A stretch of 64,000 bases of DNA from Paulinella micropora (GCA_019918135.1 WBZZ01001258.1:94501-158500), one strand, 5' to 3'; counted from the first letter of the stretch, positions 36,540-45,859 are shown. Notes: generated by a model not told the origin, from the sequence alone. Numbers and translations: made by a program.

Positions 36540-38030
36540 CTAAGGCGGGGCTCCGTCCGGGCTCGGGGCGTTGGGCTCTCGGTGCCAACGTACGGGCCAG
36601 CTCTGGCTGCCGTCGGCGTGTTGGTCAAGGGGCATGCCCTCCAGAAAGAATTCCACGGGGACCCAGGCGCCCTTGGAGGCTACGTACTTGCACTCAACCC
36701 AGGCGCCAGGGAGGGAAGCAGCTCGGGGGTGAATAAGATCGAGTTCATGGCGGGGTGCATAAAAGTTGGCGGCGGGAGTAGTAGCCGTTGGCTCGGCGGC
36801 GGGTTCGGGTTCGGGTTCGGGTTCGGGTTCGCGTGGCGTTCGGAGCCAAGCAGCCCAGTAGGTAAGCAGCAGTTTAGCGGCGGGGCGCGCCGTGAGGGCC
36901 CAGTCAAAGAAGACGTCGCAGTGCAGGTCGGTAGAATCATTGTAAGCTGGCTGTAACAGGGGGAAGCGGGCGCCCCACATCAGCCTCGAACCGTGTTCGC
37001 CGGCGGTTCCGAGTAGCAACAGGTCGACGGTAGGCGAGAACTTCCACTTGCGCAAACCAGGCTGCGTGCCGGCGCGGTAGGGGGCGTCCCCGCGGGTGAA
37101 CACAAACCCGTCGACCGGGACCCACAGCCCTGTCTGGACGTCCTGGCAGTGCCAGCGACCCCCCCGGCGCTCTGTCCGTGCTAAAAATTCGTGCTGTAAC
37201 CGGTGGAAGGGCTCGAAGGGCTTGCTGAGCAGAGTTTGTAGCACGGGGTGCTGGACATCTGGCAGCACGTGTTTCAGCAACGCATCACGCAGTTTCAGCC
37301 TGGCTGCAAAGGGCACACTGGTGTACGTGCGGTCGTTGCAGGCGAGAAGGTCGCAGACCCTGTGCAACCTCTTGGCGGCGCTGCGCGAAGGCTCCCCGTG
37401 TTGGACGAGCTCGACACACTCGGTGTCCAGCAACAAAAAAAAAGGCAGCCCCGGTACGTCGCCAAAGGGCGCCTCGGGGTCTAGTTCTTGGAAAAAGGGT
37501 TTGTCCCGCAGCAGCGCAAAACACTTGCCGCGCAGGTACACCAGAAAGGTACGCGTTCCGTCGTCCTTGGGGGTAACTAGCCACGGGTTACTGGGAGCAG
37601 CAACAGCAGCGTCGTCGCCCTGTGTTGTACGGGCCGCGCACAGGGCGACGAGCTCTGCCGGGCACAAATCGTTGGGCATAGCAAAGAAGGCCCCGGGTGC
37701 GGCATTGTCGCGCAGCCCCAGTACACGCCGGGCCAGGCGCGGGATGCTGTTACGCAAGGTCTCAAAACCAGCGGCGTCGAGCTCTTCGGTACAAGCCGTG
37801 AGCCAATTGCTGTCGTCTAGTTCCCACGAAGAGCGCCGGAGCTTTTCTAGCTCGGGCGTCAGGGGGATCACGGTGCTGAGCGGTTCGCCGGAGGTGCGCA
37901 GACTGCCCCAAGCCGCATCAGAAGCACGTAGTTCCTCCTGTGTTCGCTTGTCCGGCGGGCGATGGCGCTTACCAGTGCCGCTCGCGTCGTTCTGCTTGCG
38001 CGTTTCCGCCCTCTTACGTTTACCTTTCAT
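36540..38030 (-). CDS. mRNA capping enzyme, guanylyltransferase domain
   Basis: 496 residues from MKGKRKRAETRKQND. Nucleotidyltransferase motifs occur in order: motif I KDDG at Lys155 (VTPKDDGTRTFLVYLRG), motif III FFLLLDTECV near 198-207, motif IV VDGFVFTRGDAPYRAG near 306-320, and motif V LRKWKFSPTVDLLL near 326-339. Lys155 would carry the covalent GMP before transfer to 5'-diphosphate RNA. A C-terminal segment (WPVRWHREPNAPS) may be the OB-fold motif VI. No triphosphatase or methyltransferase domain is recognised in this frame. Cytoplasmic large DNA viruses commonly encode capping together with RNA polymerase, which fits the Rpb1-like gene at the left edge. A GGTTCG repeat codes for EPEPEPEP near residue 400. 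Confidence 0.82.
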   Translation of the reverse strand: MKGKRKRAETRKQNDASGTGKRHRPPDKRTQEELRASDAAWGSLRTSGEPLSTVIPLTPELEKLRRSSWELDDSNWLTACTEELDAAGFETLRNSIPRLARRVLGLRDNAAPGAFFAMPNDLCPAELVALCAARTTQGDDAAVAAPSNPWLVTPKDDGTRTFLVYLRGKCFALLRDKPFFQELDPEAPFGDVPGLPFFLLLDTECVELVQHGEPSRSAAKRLHRVCDLLACNDRTYTSVPFAARLKLRDALLKHVLPDVQHPVLQTLLSKPFEPFHRLQHEFLARTERRGGRWHCQDVQTGLWVPVDGFVFTRGDAPYRAGTQPGLRKWKFSPTVDLLLLGTAGEHGSRLMWGARFPLLQPAYNDSTDLHCDVFFDWALTARPAAKLLLTYWAAWLRTPREPEPEPEPEPAAEPTATTPAANFYAPRHELDLIHPRAASLPGAWVECKYVASKGAWVPVEFFLEGMPLDQHADGSQSWPVRWHREPNAPSPDGAPP

Positions 38031-38346
38031 GCCTTGAATCTGATGCCGCAAAACGACGTGTGCGAGAAAAGTGGACCCTCCCCTCCCCCCCCTACCCCCG
38101 CCTCCCGTCTCTTTTTCCCCTCCCTTCCCCCCCCCCCCCCGTCGCCACTCTGGAAAGTTCCCCGGATCTTGCCAACCCCTTCCCCCCCCCCCCCTCCCCC
38201 CTCCCCCTCCCCCCTTTTTTTTATTTCTTTCTCTTTCTTCTTCCCTAAAAATAACTGGTGGGTTTGGAGTGTTTTTACTGAGAAAAAAAAGCTTGGGTTA
38301 CGACGGTTGGGACTTGGCTCAGTTCTGAGCCGGACTTTTACTGCTT
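38031..38346. other. Intergenic: long C/T-rich tract
   Basis: Almost continuous pyrimidine on the plus strand from about 38070 to 38245, with C runs of 10 to 14. It is purine-rich on the sense strand of the capping gene, just upstream of its start. No gene is seen. Confidence 0.55.
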
Positions 38347-41148
38347 TTAGTCATCGTCGTCAGGGTTTTCCAGATAATAACTTAAGAAAAGATGTGGATC
38401 GTTACTAGGCGGGCTTGCGACGGGTGCGGGACTGGCGCTGGGCACGGGGCTTGCGACAGAGGTCGGACTACGCTGGACTTCGACCTGTCTCTTTCTTTTA
38501 CCAGACAACGAATTGGATCCCCTGGCGGTCGCCCGCCTGCTCGGAAGTCTGCTTCTACCCGACATAAGCCTGTCAAGAAAAGCGGGACTGCTAGGTTCAG
38601 GGACGTCCAGACTTAGCACAGCACCTAACGAGTGCCCTGCCAGCTCACCGCTAACCGGCGCTGGAGAGCTCACACTCTCCTGGCGCGGCCTGCGCGAGCT
38701 CTTTTTCTTTTGCTTACGGGGCGCTGGGGCGGGCGGTGGCGGTAGCCGCTCATCTGTTTCGCTAGGTAGACGCCGGCGCCGGCGTCCGCCAGGGAGCGGC
38801 GCTGGACGTGTGCGGCGCTTGCGCGCGGCCGGCACAACAACGTCCCCGCCGTCGTGCTCTGCTGCTTCTGCCTGTTCCTCCGCCCGTTCTTTTTCTTCTT
38901 CTTCTTCTCCGTCGTCGTCGTCGGACTCCTGTGCTGGTTGGGGCGGCTTGATGTACCAAGTCTGTTGCGCCAGTGCACCGCTCGTTTCTATCTCTTCTTT
39001 TCTGCTATCGGCAGGCAGGCTACCCAACCTGGTCGTCAACGCTTTCCACCAGGCGAGTGAGGCATGGTTGTCGTGTAAAAGGGGCAGTCCGAGCGTGCGT
39101 GGGCGTTCGGGCGGCTGCGGCGAGGGGTCAGAGCACAGGTACACGTAGTCGTAGCCCCCTTCCGCAACACTGGCTTGTGCCGGGTTCGGGACCGGAGCGG
39201 CCGATCGCTGTTCGATAGCTTCCTGGATCTTGGTCACCCAGCCCGCGTGCTTGTCGTCGTCGTCTAGGGCGGGGTGCAGGGACAGGCCCGGCGCGTGTCT
39301 GGCGTTAGGAGTGAAGGTTGTGGTAGTTGTTCCGTGGAATTTCAGGTGGTAGGCATAGTCGATAAGATAGAGCTTGCGCAGGTAGAGCTGTTCGGCGGCT
39401 TTCTGCAACGAGGGCGAGAGCGGCGGATCCCCCGGCGACGACGCCTGCGCCCGCCGCTGCTGCTGCTGGGTCCAGCCCACAAAAAAGGGATGTGCGGTGA
39501 GCAGGCGGAGCAGCCGGCGGACCGGGTGCTCTGGGTGATAGACTCGGGCGGCCCCCGGCGGTGTGAGGGGGGTAGGTAAAGGTTGGCGCGGCTGGCGCGC
39601 CTTCAGCACCTGACAATGCATTTCAAGCACGGTGAGACACGACGGACTCGTTGTAAGAAGCTCTGGGCTACGCTCGGAAAAAAGGCGGCAGGCCTCATCT
39701 TCGGCTAAGTTTGCTAGCAAACGGTAGAGCGAGTCTGGCTGGGAGCGCAGCCTCTCCCACACGAAAGTCAGCAGGGCCTGTTCGAACGGTAGTTGTTTGC
39801 GTGGGGGCAGCCCCAGAGTGTACAGGGAGGAAGCTAGCAGCACCAGCTGCGCCAACACAAAAGGTGACGACTCGGACTCTTGCAGCTCGGGAGGGGGCAG
39901 GCCGTGGTCGCCGCTGGTGGGCAGTGAGGCGCACAAACAGCGGTAGCGCATGGCCGTCTCTCCCGCCCGCAGGTCTTCCATTGGTTGCAGGTCAGCCAGC
40001 GCCTTGTTACACTCCGAATCTACGGTGGCTGTGTCTTCTTGGATCTTTTGCAGCCAGTGCGCATTGAAGTACGAGGCCGCGAGGGGCGAACCCCCGCCGG
40101 CGTCGTCCGCTTCGGGCCGAGCACGCGAGACGGACGTCATCGCCGCCTTCCTAAACTTGCCGGCCACGTGCTTCTGGCAGTCGTCGAATTGGCACTCACG
40201 GGCCACTTGTACCCACGCCTCTTTGGTAGCGGGCTGCAGCAGCTTCTTGTCTTTCTCTACCAGCTCCACGTTATTGGCCAGCGGGGTGTTCTCGTGGAGC
40301 TGTTCCCTTTCCAATTGGTGCAACAGGTTGTACGTTTTCATGAGCTGATACTCGTGCCTAGCCGCCTCCGGGGGCAGCCTCCCTACATGCCATTTGCAAA
40401 CCTTGAGCAAAGCACCCGTGGTTCTGTTGCTGGGCCAGGAGAGTTTGAATTTCGTCCAGGGCCGATTATCGCGGCTTTTCTTGTTAAAGGCCAAGCGCAT
40501 CTTTTCTTCTTCTTCTGTGTCCCGTACTAGCAGCACGTTGTAGACGGACACCGCCGTAGAGACAAAACAGCCGCGTTCCTCCCAGACCAGCTCGGAATCC
40601 CGGCGTTTGCTGGTAGAACCGTTCTTTTCCCTGCTGTAGAAGCCGTGCGGAAATTTGGCTAGCGTTTGGCTCAGCCGCACAATCAGCTGCACCACGTCCA
40701 CCAGCTTCTCCCGCAAATCAGCCGCCAGCCGCTGCCCCGCGGCCTCGTCGTGCTTGGCGGGCTCTGGCTGCTCGGCTAGCCAGCTTGCCAGCGAGCGATG
40801 GTCGTTGGTTACATAAAAGGTATTGAAGACGAACAGAGAAGCGCGGGCAAAGGGCAGTACCCCCCTGTAACGAAAGGGGGGTCCGTGTCGGTTCGGGTAT
40901 ACTTCGATTTGTGTGGCTTGCGGGACCTCTTCGTCGCGGCCAGCCAGAGGTGCGCGTCGTTGTCGTCGTCGGCAGCAGCAGCAGCAGCAGCAGCGTCGGA
41001 GGGGGCTCCGTCTTGTTCGTCTCCGTTGTCTACCATCCAGCGCTCGCACCCGGCTATGTACACCGTGTGCGCCGCCTGCATCCACTTGTCGAGCACTTCC
41101 AGCGTCTCGGTGTCTACGTGTTTTAGCTCGATTTGTCGGTGGAGCCAC
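38347..41148 (-). CDS. Very large unknown protein, downstream open frame
   Basis: Up to 933 codons. The first 80 or so residues of this frame are Arg/Cys-rich and look like shadow sequence, so the true coding part probably begins near the end of the overlapping upstream frame (40809-42413), and the two are likely one gene with one interruption. Recognisable composition: a helical body (RYRGVLPFARASLFVFNTFY, WVQVARECQFDDCQKHVAG, LLRLLTAHPFFVGW). A C-terminal 200 residues are disordered: acidic (SDDDDGEEEEEKERAEEQ), then basic and Ser/Pro-rich (KQKKKSSRRPRQES), ending YYLENPDDDD. No family was recognised. The size and charged tail suggest a structural or nucleic-acid-associated protein. Confidence 0.6.
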   Translation of the reverse strand: MAPPTNRAKTRRHRDAGSARQVDAGGAHGVHSRVRALDGRQRRRTRRSPLRRCCCCCCCRRRQRRAPLAGRDEEVPQATQIEVYPNRHGPPFRYRGVLPFARASLFVFNTFYVTNDHRSLASWLAEQPEPAKHDEAAGQRLAADLREKLVDVVQLIVRLSQTLAKFPHGFYSREKNGSTSKRRDSELVWEERGCFVSTAVSVYNVLLVRDTEEEEKMRLAFNKKSRDNRPWTKFKLSWPSNRTTGALLKVCKWHVGRLPPEAARHEYQLMKTYNLLHQLEREQLHENTPLANNVELVEKDKKLLQPATKEAWVQVARECQFDDCQKHVAGKFRKAAMTSVSRARPEADDAGGGSPLAASYFNAHWLQKIQEDTATVDSECNKALADLQPMEDLRAGETAMRYRCLCASLPTSGDHGLPPPELQESESSPFVLAQLVLLASSLYTLGLPPRKQLPFEQALLTFVWERLRSQPDSLYRLLANLAEDEACRLFSERSPELLTTSPSCLTVLEMHCQVLKARQPRQPLPTPLTPPGAARVYHPEHPVRRLLRLLTAHPFFVGWTQQQQRRAQASSPGDPPLSPSLQKAAEQLYLRKLYLIDYAYHLKFHGTTTTTFTPNARHAPGLSLHPALDDDDKHAGWVTKIQEAIEQRSAAPVPNPAQASVAEGGYDYVYLCSDPSPQPPERPRTLGLPLLHDNHASLAWWKALTTRLGSLPADSRKEEIETSGALAQQTWYIKPPQPAQESDDDDGEEEEEKERAEEQAEAAEHDGGDVVVPAARKRRTRPAPLPGGRRRRRLPSETDERLPPPPAPAPRKQKKKSSRRPRQESVSSPAPVSGELAGHSLGAVLSLDVPEPSSPAFLDRLMSGRSRLPSRRATARGSNSLSGKRKRQVEVQRSPTSVASPVPSASPAPVASPPSNDPHLFLSYYLENPDDDD

Positions 41149-42413
41149 GTAGACAGGCGACCGTAACCTCCCTCGTGCCCAAACGCAGACCTGTCTATTT
41201 TTGTGCTACGCGGGTTGTCCGGCTCGTTGGTGCTGGGGTTGTAACAGTTGCTATTGTTGCGATCGATAATAACCGCCTCGCCTATGCGACCCCTCTCCGC
41301 CAACAACCGAAACACGTTTTTTAGGTACCTAATGTCATAAACCCGGTTGGCGCCGCACTGCTTCCCCCAGCAGATCTCCGACGAGCGCGTCACTACTATA
41401 GGCAAAAGCTCAGCGATGGGCACCAGTTCCAGCTGCAGTGTGGCCTGGTAGCGGCCTCTTAATTCTTTGTAGCCCAGGTTGTACGCGTCTAGAGGCAGCC
41501 CCGGCACGCGCAGCACGTTAAGGCAGGGGCTCTCTGCCAGATGAAACGAACACAGCATGTACGTAGGCCCGGCGCTCTTCTTGTCCCTGGGCTCCGCGTC
41601 GTCGTCATCCTGTGACTCACTGTCTTGCGGGTAGCCGTCTGGTCGCACCAGTCTGCACATTGGAGCCTGCAACTCGGAGCCCTGACCGGTCGGCCCTGGC
41701 TGTTCCGACACCTGCTTGGCTTTTTTTTCGCGCATTGACGCCAGGCTAAGTACGCCCTGCCGGCCTGCGCTGCGCTCGAGGTAATTTAACAGAGCTTCCG
41801 TAAACTCTGACTTATCCCGTGTCCAGAAATTGGGGTCCTTCTCGTCGGGCTGGCTTACTTCCAACGTGCCCTTGTGATCTGCGCTGCTCTGGCGGTCGTC
41901 GTCCACCACGGCGGTCAGGTCGACGATGAGGTCGGGCTCGCTGGCTCCTTCTTCGACGACGGGAACCTCGTCGCCCGGGTCGTCGCCCCCGTCCCCGTCC
42001 AGGTCCAGCAGCACACCAAGCATAGCAGTCGGTGTAGCTTGTTCCATCTCTGGCGCCCCGCCCTGGTCCGTCGTGGCTTCTTGCGTTTTGTCGTCGGCTG
42101 CGGCGTCTGGCAATCCACCCTGACTGTTGATGTTGGCGACCAGATCCATCTGCATCGGATCCAGCTGTGGCGTCTGCAGCGGGTCCAGCTGTGGCGTCTG
42201 CAGCGGGTCCATTGGCATAGATTTCAGACTAAAGACGGTCTTCGAGTCATTGTCTCTCCAAGAGAATCTATAACTGAATTTACCCACGCTCCCCAGCGTC
42301 GAACCAGTAGTTCGTGCAGTAAGAACGGTGACGCCTGACTTGGCATCACAGAAGAAATCTTCGGCGTCGTCGTCGTCGTCGTCGTTGTCGTCGGCGGCGG
42401 CGGCAGCGGACAT
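40809..42413 (-). CDS. Very large unknown protein, upstream open frame
   Basis: 534 codons from MSAAAAADDNDDDDDDAEDF. The first 200 residues are acidic and low complexity, with a tandem PLQTPQLDPLQTPQLDP repeat and many Asp runs. From about 250 on it is globular: CRLVRPDGYPQ, PTYMLCSFHLAESPCLNVL, YKELRGRYQATLQLELVPI, CGANRVYDIRYLKNVFRLL, EAVIIDRNNSNCYNPST. The globular part seems to continue in the overlapping frame to the left (38347-41148), so a single gene of about 1,300 residues with one interruption is the likeliest reading. It diverges from the BspA-like gene at 42659 across a pyrimidine-rich spacer. Confidence 0.6.
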   Translation of the reverse strand: MSAAAAADDNDDDDDDAEDFFCDAKSGVTVLTARTTGSTLGSVGKFSYRFSWRDNDSKTVFSLKSMPMDPLQTPQLDPLQTPQLDPMQMDLVANINSQGGLPDAAADDKTQEATTDQGGAPEMEQATPTAMLGVLLDLDGDGGDDPGDEVPVVEEGASEPDLIVDLTAVVDDDRQSSADHKGTLEVSQPDEKDPNFWTRDKSEFTEALLNYLERSAGRQGVLSLASMREKKAKQVSEQPGPTGQGSELQAPMCRLVRPDGYPQDSESQDDDDAEPRDKKSAGPTYMLCSFHLAESPCLNVLRVPGLPLDAYNLGYKELRGRYQATLQLELVPIAELLPIVVTRSSEICWGKQCGANRVYDIRYLKNVFRLLAERGRIGEAVIIDRNNSNCYNPSTNEPDNPRSTKIDRSAFGHEGGYGRLSTWLHRQIELKHVDTETLEVLDKWMQAAHTVYIAGCERWMVDNGDEQDGAPSDAAAAAAAADDDNDAHLWLAATKRSRKPHKSKYTRTDTDPPFVTGGYCPLPALLCSSSIPFM

Positions 42414-42658
42414 TCCGGCCCAAGCTTGTCTGTTATATAACCAAACAAAAGAAGAAAAAAAATGCTACCACGGTGTGCAGGACAAAAACCCAAGGGAGCT
42501 GTCACATTTGCCATCCCCCCTCTCCCCCCTCTCGCCCCTCTCCCCCCCCCCCCCCTCTTCAGTCCCGCTTTTCTCCTCGCCGCCCTTCCTTACTTCTTTT
42601 TTTTCCCCCCTTTTCTGTGCCTGACAGATTGACTGACTGGATTTACAAAACACCCTTA

Positions 42659-43546
42659 ATGTTGTTTGTCTTGGCTATCATCGCGCCTGCCGTCTTTGGA
42701 CAGGAGCTTGTTAGCGAGGAGCCTGTCGCCTTTGTTTCCACCTGGCAATTGCAGGCTGGGCAAACCCTAGAGCTGCCAGCTATGGTAGGGGTCCTCAGGC
42801 CCGCTCCCGTGAACTGGGGGGATGACAGCGTGCCTGCCCCCTGCCCTGCCCTGCCCAGCCCCTGCGCCCATGAGTACCAAACCGACGGGGTCGTCGTCGT
42901 TACGACCTGGGCCGATCTCACCGGCTGGACCATGGCCAATGCGGCACAGGCTACACGCAACTCCCTCCTCAACATTGCAAGTTGGGGCAACCTCATGCTA
43001 CAACCTCAGAGCGGTCAGCACTTTTACAATTGCACACAGCTTACGTCTCTGCCCGCGTACCCTCCGGTGGGTACCTCCACATTGACCTCGCTGGACCATT
43101 CTTTTTTCCAAACACAAAACCTCCTAAACAGCGGTGCTCTGGGGCAATGGGGTGTTTCTGGGGTAACTACCCTGCGCGGCGTGTTTGCGAAAGCCACCAA
43201 GTTCAACCAAGATCTGAATGCTTGGGACACAACCCGTGTCCTCGACGCTACGGGAGCTTTTCTACAAGCCGAAAACTTTAACAGCCCCTTGACCGAATGG
43301 TCCTTGCCTAACCTGATCGACGCCTCTGCCATGTTTTCTCAAGCCACCAGCTTCAATCAGCCCTTGCAGTCATGGAAACTACCTTCGCTCCGGCGCGCCA
43401 ATGCTATGTTTATGGGCGCCTCCGCCTTTGACCAAGACCTGTCGACCTGGTCTCTGAACCCCTCTCTTAACTGCCAGTATTTTGCCTGGGACAGCAAACT
43501 GCAACCTACCCACTACCCACACCACCTGCCTAGCAATTGTCGTTAG
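42659..43546 (+). CDS. Secreted BspA-like (DUF285) repeat protein
   Basis: 295 residues from MLFVLAIIAPAVFGQE, a signal peptide cleaved near residue 15. An NWGDDSVP segment like the PKD-type WGDGT of the giant EGF proteins is followed by BspA/DUF285 repeats: FNQDLNAWDTTRVLDATGAF, FNSPLTEWSLPNLIDASAMF, FNQPLQSWKLPSLRRANAMF and FDQDLSTWSL. These LRR-like repeats occur in bacterial and protist surface proteins and in giant viruses, where they are thought to act in adhesion. It ends soon after the last repeat with no anchor. It corresponds to the N-terminal third of the protein at 11511-17255 and may be its ancestor-like short form. Confidence 0.85.
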   Translation: MLFVLAIIAPAVFGQELVSEEPVAFVSTWQLQAGQTLELPAMVGVLRPAPVNWGDDSVPAPCPALPSPCAHEYQTDGVVVVTTWADLTGWTMANAAQATRNSLLNIASWGNLMLQPQSGQHFYNCTQLTSLPAYPPVGTSTLTSLDHSFFQTQNLLNSGALGQWGVSGVTTLRGVFAKATKFNQDLNAWDTTRVLDATGAFLQAENFNSPLTEWSLPNLIDASAMFSQATSFNQPLQSWKLPSLRRANAMFMGASAFDQDLSTWSLNPSLNCQYFAWDSKLQPTHYPHHLPSNCR

Positions 43547-43599
43547 CCCGTCCCTTCCTCTGGTGGTAGCGAGCAAGAACAGGCAAGGCGGGGCACTCC

Positions 43600-43690
43600 C
43601 CCCCCCCCCCCCACGACGTGTACAAGAAAAGCAAGCATACTTAAGAAATAAAGGGGGGGGGGGGGGGAACACCCCCCCCGCCCCCCCTTG
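43600..43690. repeat. Alternating long C and G homopolymer runs
   Basis: A C run of about 14 (43599-43612), a G run of about 16 (43652-43667) and further C runs lie within 90 bases. They are complementary and could pair as a strong hairpin between the BspA-like gene and the next gene. Confidence 0.6.
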
Positions 43691-43770
43691 CCCTTGCCGA
43701 CAGAGACAAGCGCGTGCGTTTTTTTAGTAAAAACGAAACTTAGTTTCCGACACTTGCTTTTGTGCGCGCT

Positions 43771-44253
43771 ATGCCGCGGCGAACCAAGACCTCCTCCTCT
43801 CCGAACGCAAGTACAACAACCCCCCCAACCCCAACTTTAGCCAAAGTGGAGGCAGTGCACAGGGGGAAACGCCGGCGTCTAGAAGCGCAAGAGTTTGCGT
43901 TTGCTTTGCGTAGTGCTGAGCCGGTCGATAAACCTTGGTGCAAGCAACGACAGCGGTGCCGCCAAGTGTACGAAGAAATTGCCAGCTCCGAGGAAAAACT
44001 ACAGGAGCTTTGTCGGCGGGTGTCTGCGTGTGGAGAGGACGAGCTCCGTGCCTTGAATTCAACGCTGCTGCAAGCTTTGGTGGGGGCGAGTTCCATTGCA
44101 GAGTCTCACCGATCGGCCATGGCAACAATCACGGAAATCGGGTGCGAGAGCTGCTGCTACTACCCCTGCGACCAGTGCGGCGAGCTTAACCATTCGGAAG
44201 ATGCGCACAAATGCGTCTGTGGCTTGCCCGAGGAGGCATCATCGAATGAATGA
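43771..44253 (+). CDS. Small protein with C-terminal Cys cluster
   Basis: 160 residues from MPRRTKTSSSPNAST. It has a Ser/Thr/Pro-rich N-terminus, a basic patch (HRGKRRRLEAQEF), a helical middle that could form a coiled coil (YEEIASSEEKLQELCRRVSA), and a C-terminal cluster CESCCYYPCDQCGELNHSED then KCVCGL, which could bind one or two zinc ions. The nuclear-signal-like KRRR suggests a nuclear or factory location. No known family was recognised. It is intact and convergent with the F-box gene. Confidence 0.6.
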   Translation: MPRRTKTSSSPNASTTTPPTPTLAKVEAVHRGKRRRLEAQEFAFALRSAEPVDKPWCKQRQRCRQVYEEIASSEEKLQELCRRVSACGEDELRALNSTLLQALVGASSIAESHRSAMATITEIGCESCCYYPCDQCGELNHSEDAHKCVCGLPEEASSNE

Positions 44254-44331
44254 GAGTGGCTGCAGTAAAGAAGAAGCTTGAACACCGAACTGTATCCCCT
44301 GTATCCCCCCTGTAAGTAAAGTAAGTCGAGA

Positions 44332-44346
44332 GCCTTTAATTAAAGC
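44332..44346. terminator. AT palindrome between convergent genes
   Basis: GCCTTTAATTAAAGCC is a near-perfect palindrome, beginning eight bases before the stop of the F-box gene (minus) and about 80 bases after the stop of the Cys-cluster gene (plus). Confidence 0.6.
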
Positions 44347-44861
44347 CACGTTTTTTCTTGGATTCTTAGCAACATTTTACACACCTCTTTGCTGTACATG
44401 TCATAGCTGCAAAATTTCTCGATGCATTCCCGAATTAAGTTCTCCAGCTTGTCAGCAGGACCTACGTTGCTGAAGTCTTGGCATGTAAATTCTAGTATCC
44501 TGGCCACACCATCGCGTCTGAGGTACAAAGCCACTCCACAGCCAAAGTCTTGGGTTGCTGCTACCTGGATCGATGCGTACAGCCCCGGCAAGCCAGGAAA
44601 ACGCTGTTTGAAAGCTTTGTTGAATTCGTCGACCGGCTTTTCCCAGCAATCAGGATGTTGGTAGCTCTGGCTAAGCCTGTTTGCCTGTTGCTGAAATTGT
44701 TTCTTCCTGGCAGCCTCCCCGCCCCAGCTTTGTAGAGCCCTGGACACTTCCGCCAGCTTCGCGAGGTCTGTGCCACCGAGGAATTCCGGTATGACGTCAT
44801 GCAGTATATCAGCAGGCACCCGGGACAAGAAAAGGCAATGGCCTTGCCTGGGGACGCTCAT
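44340..44861 (-). CDS. Short F-box protein
   Basis: 173 residues from MSVPRQGHCLFLSRVP. An F-box lies at about 13-50 (VPADILHDVIPEFLGGTDLAKLA, VSRALQSW). The remaining 120 residues lack LRRs and include QSYQHPDCWEKPVDEFNKAF, an alpha/beta-looking stretch (ASIQVAATQDFGCGVALYLR) and a helical end. The F-box would recruit Skp1, and the substrate-binding part is unrecognised. The chosen ATG avoids an upstream low-complexity Pro/Leu stretch coded by the adjacent G-rich spacer. It is the third F-box gene of the window. Confidence 0.68.
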   Translation of the reverse strand: MSVPRQGHCLFLSRVPADILHDVIPEFLGGTDLAKLAEVSRALQSWGGEAARKKQFQQQANRLSQSYQHPDCWEKPVDEFNKAFKQRFPGLPGLYASIQVAATQDFGCGVALYLRRDGVARILEFTCQDFSNVGPADKLENLIRECIEKFCSYDMYSKEVCKMLLRIQEKTWL

Positions 44862-44924
44862 GGCCAGCAGAAAGTTGTGTAATCTTAGGTATATGAGCGG
44901 AGCGCCGAGAGGTAGCAGAAAGAG

Positions 44925-44972
44925 AGAGAAAGAGGGGGGGGGGGGGGGGGGGGGGAGGGGGGAGAGAGAACT
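44925..44972. repeat. Purine tract with long G run
   Basis: GAGAGAAAGAG followed by about 20 G, then GGGGAGAGAG, lies upstream of the short F-box gene. It is part of the recurrent purine/pyrimidine spacer design. Confidence 0.6.
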
Positions 44973-45010
44973 TTTCTTTCCCTTCCTCCCATCGCTGAGC
45001 CAAGCAACAG

Positions 45011-45859
45011 TTAGTTGAGATAGTACAGTTTGTCCGTAGCCTGACTCCTCCACAAAGCAACTCTGCCGCCTTGGTCCCACATGCCAATTAGAACCAGCAA
45101 GCAAACTAACCCCGGAGCTAGCAGAACCAAGGCCCACACGCGTAGACAACATAAAACATCTTCCCAGAACTTTAGCACAGAACAGGAGCAACCGTAACTG
45201 GCTAAACAACAGAGGCCCAGACACAGAAGAAGTAGCAAAAAGAGGCCCGGACATAAGAGGGCGAGGGCGCTCGTACGTAGCCTGGGGAGTGCAGGATAGT
45301 GTTGTGTGCAGACGACGGCGGGCTTGAATTGTAGCGTGTGCTTGATCTTGTACTTTGGCTGGTTCTTAAACAACGCGTAGGCGCTGAGATTGAGGTTCGC
45401 GTTCGTACCCCCCTCCTTCACCCACACTCGTGCTCTGGCTTCTCGCAGGCGGAATTTATTGTTCGTGTTGTTGTGTATGTGTAATTGTCGAGAGTACCTG
45501 TGGGTTACGGTAGAATACACTGGGTGTGACGCTTCAAAATATACTTGGAATTTAGGTGCAGCGCTAGCTGGATATAAAGTATAAATATTAAAAACCTTGA
45601 CAAACTGACAGTCCGGCAGCTGTACAAAGGGTTGCACCGAAACTAAGTGTATTGGTTGGTCTTCGTGCTCCCACTGCACGCTGTGCGTGGGGGCATGCTC
45701 CGACAGAAAGGAGGCAACTTTCTTTCTGTACTTGCGCACAAAGGTGGGCACGCAAATATTGCTGCCGGATGCATTTGGAACAGGAGCGAGGTGCAGCGCC
45801 ACTGTTATACAAGACCAGCCCACCAGCAACAAGGACACGCACAGGACAGGTCTTGTCAT
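45011..45859 (-). CDS. Membrane protein: signal peptide, ectodomain, two membrane spans
   Basis: 282 residues from MTRPVLCVSLLLVGWSCITV, a signal peptide. An ectodomain of about 160 residues follows with glycosylation sites (NASG, NNTN, NLSA) and few Cys. It is followed by two long hydrophobic segments (ALALLCPGLFLLLLLCLGLC, then WALVLLAPGLVCLLVLIG) with a Cys-rich loop between them (SYGCSCSVLKFWEDVLCC), and a short tail. The layout and the SVQPF...CQ block match the protein at 26288-26986, suggesting distant paralogy. It is a candidate envelope or inner-membrane glycoprotein. No family was recognised. Confidence 0.66.
   Translation of the reverse strand: MTRPVLCVSLLLVGWSCITVALHLAPVPNASGSNICVPTFVRKYRKKVASFLSEHAPTHSVQWEHEDQPIHLVSVQPFVQLPDCQFVKVFNIYTLYPASAAPKFQVYFEASHPVYSTVTHRYSRQLHIHNNTNNKFRLREARARVWVKEGGTNANLNLSAYALFKNQPKYKIKHTLQFKPAVVCTQHYPALPRLRTSALALLCPGLFLLLLLCLGLCCLASYGCSCSVLKFWEDVLCCLRVWALVLLAPGLVCLLVLIGMWDQGGRVALWRSQATDKLYYLN

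Noticed and set aside
36780-36835. GGTTCG repeat as a possible regulatory satellite
   Set aside because: It lies inside the capping-enzyme frame and simply codes for an EPEPEPEP linker.
38513-39148. Plus-strand Ser-rich open frame opposite the very large protein
   Set aside because: Its Ser-rich composition mirrors the acidic and Arg/Ser-rich C-terminal tail on the other strand; no start context or domain.
42560-42658. Polypyrimidine tract followed by CTGACAG, like a 3' splice site before the BspA-like gene
   Set aside because: The gene has its own ATG and signal peptide right after it, no upstream exon is visible, and similar tracts occur in spacers of both orientations.
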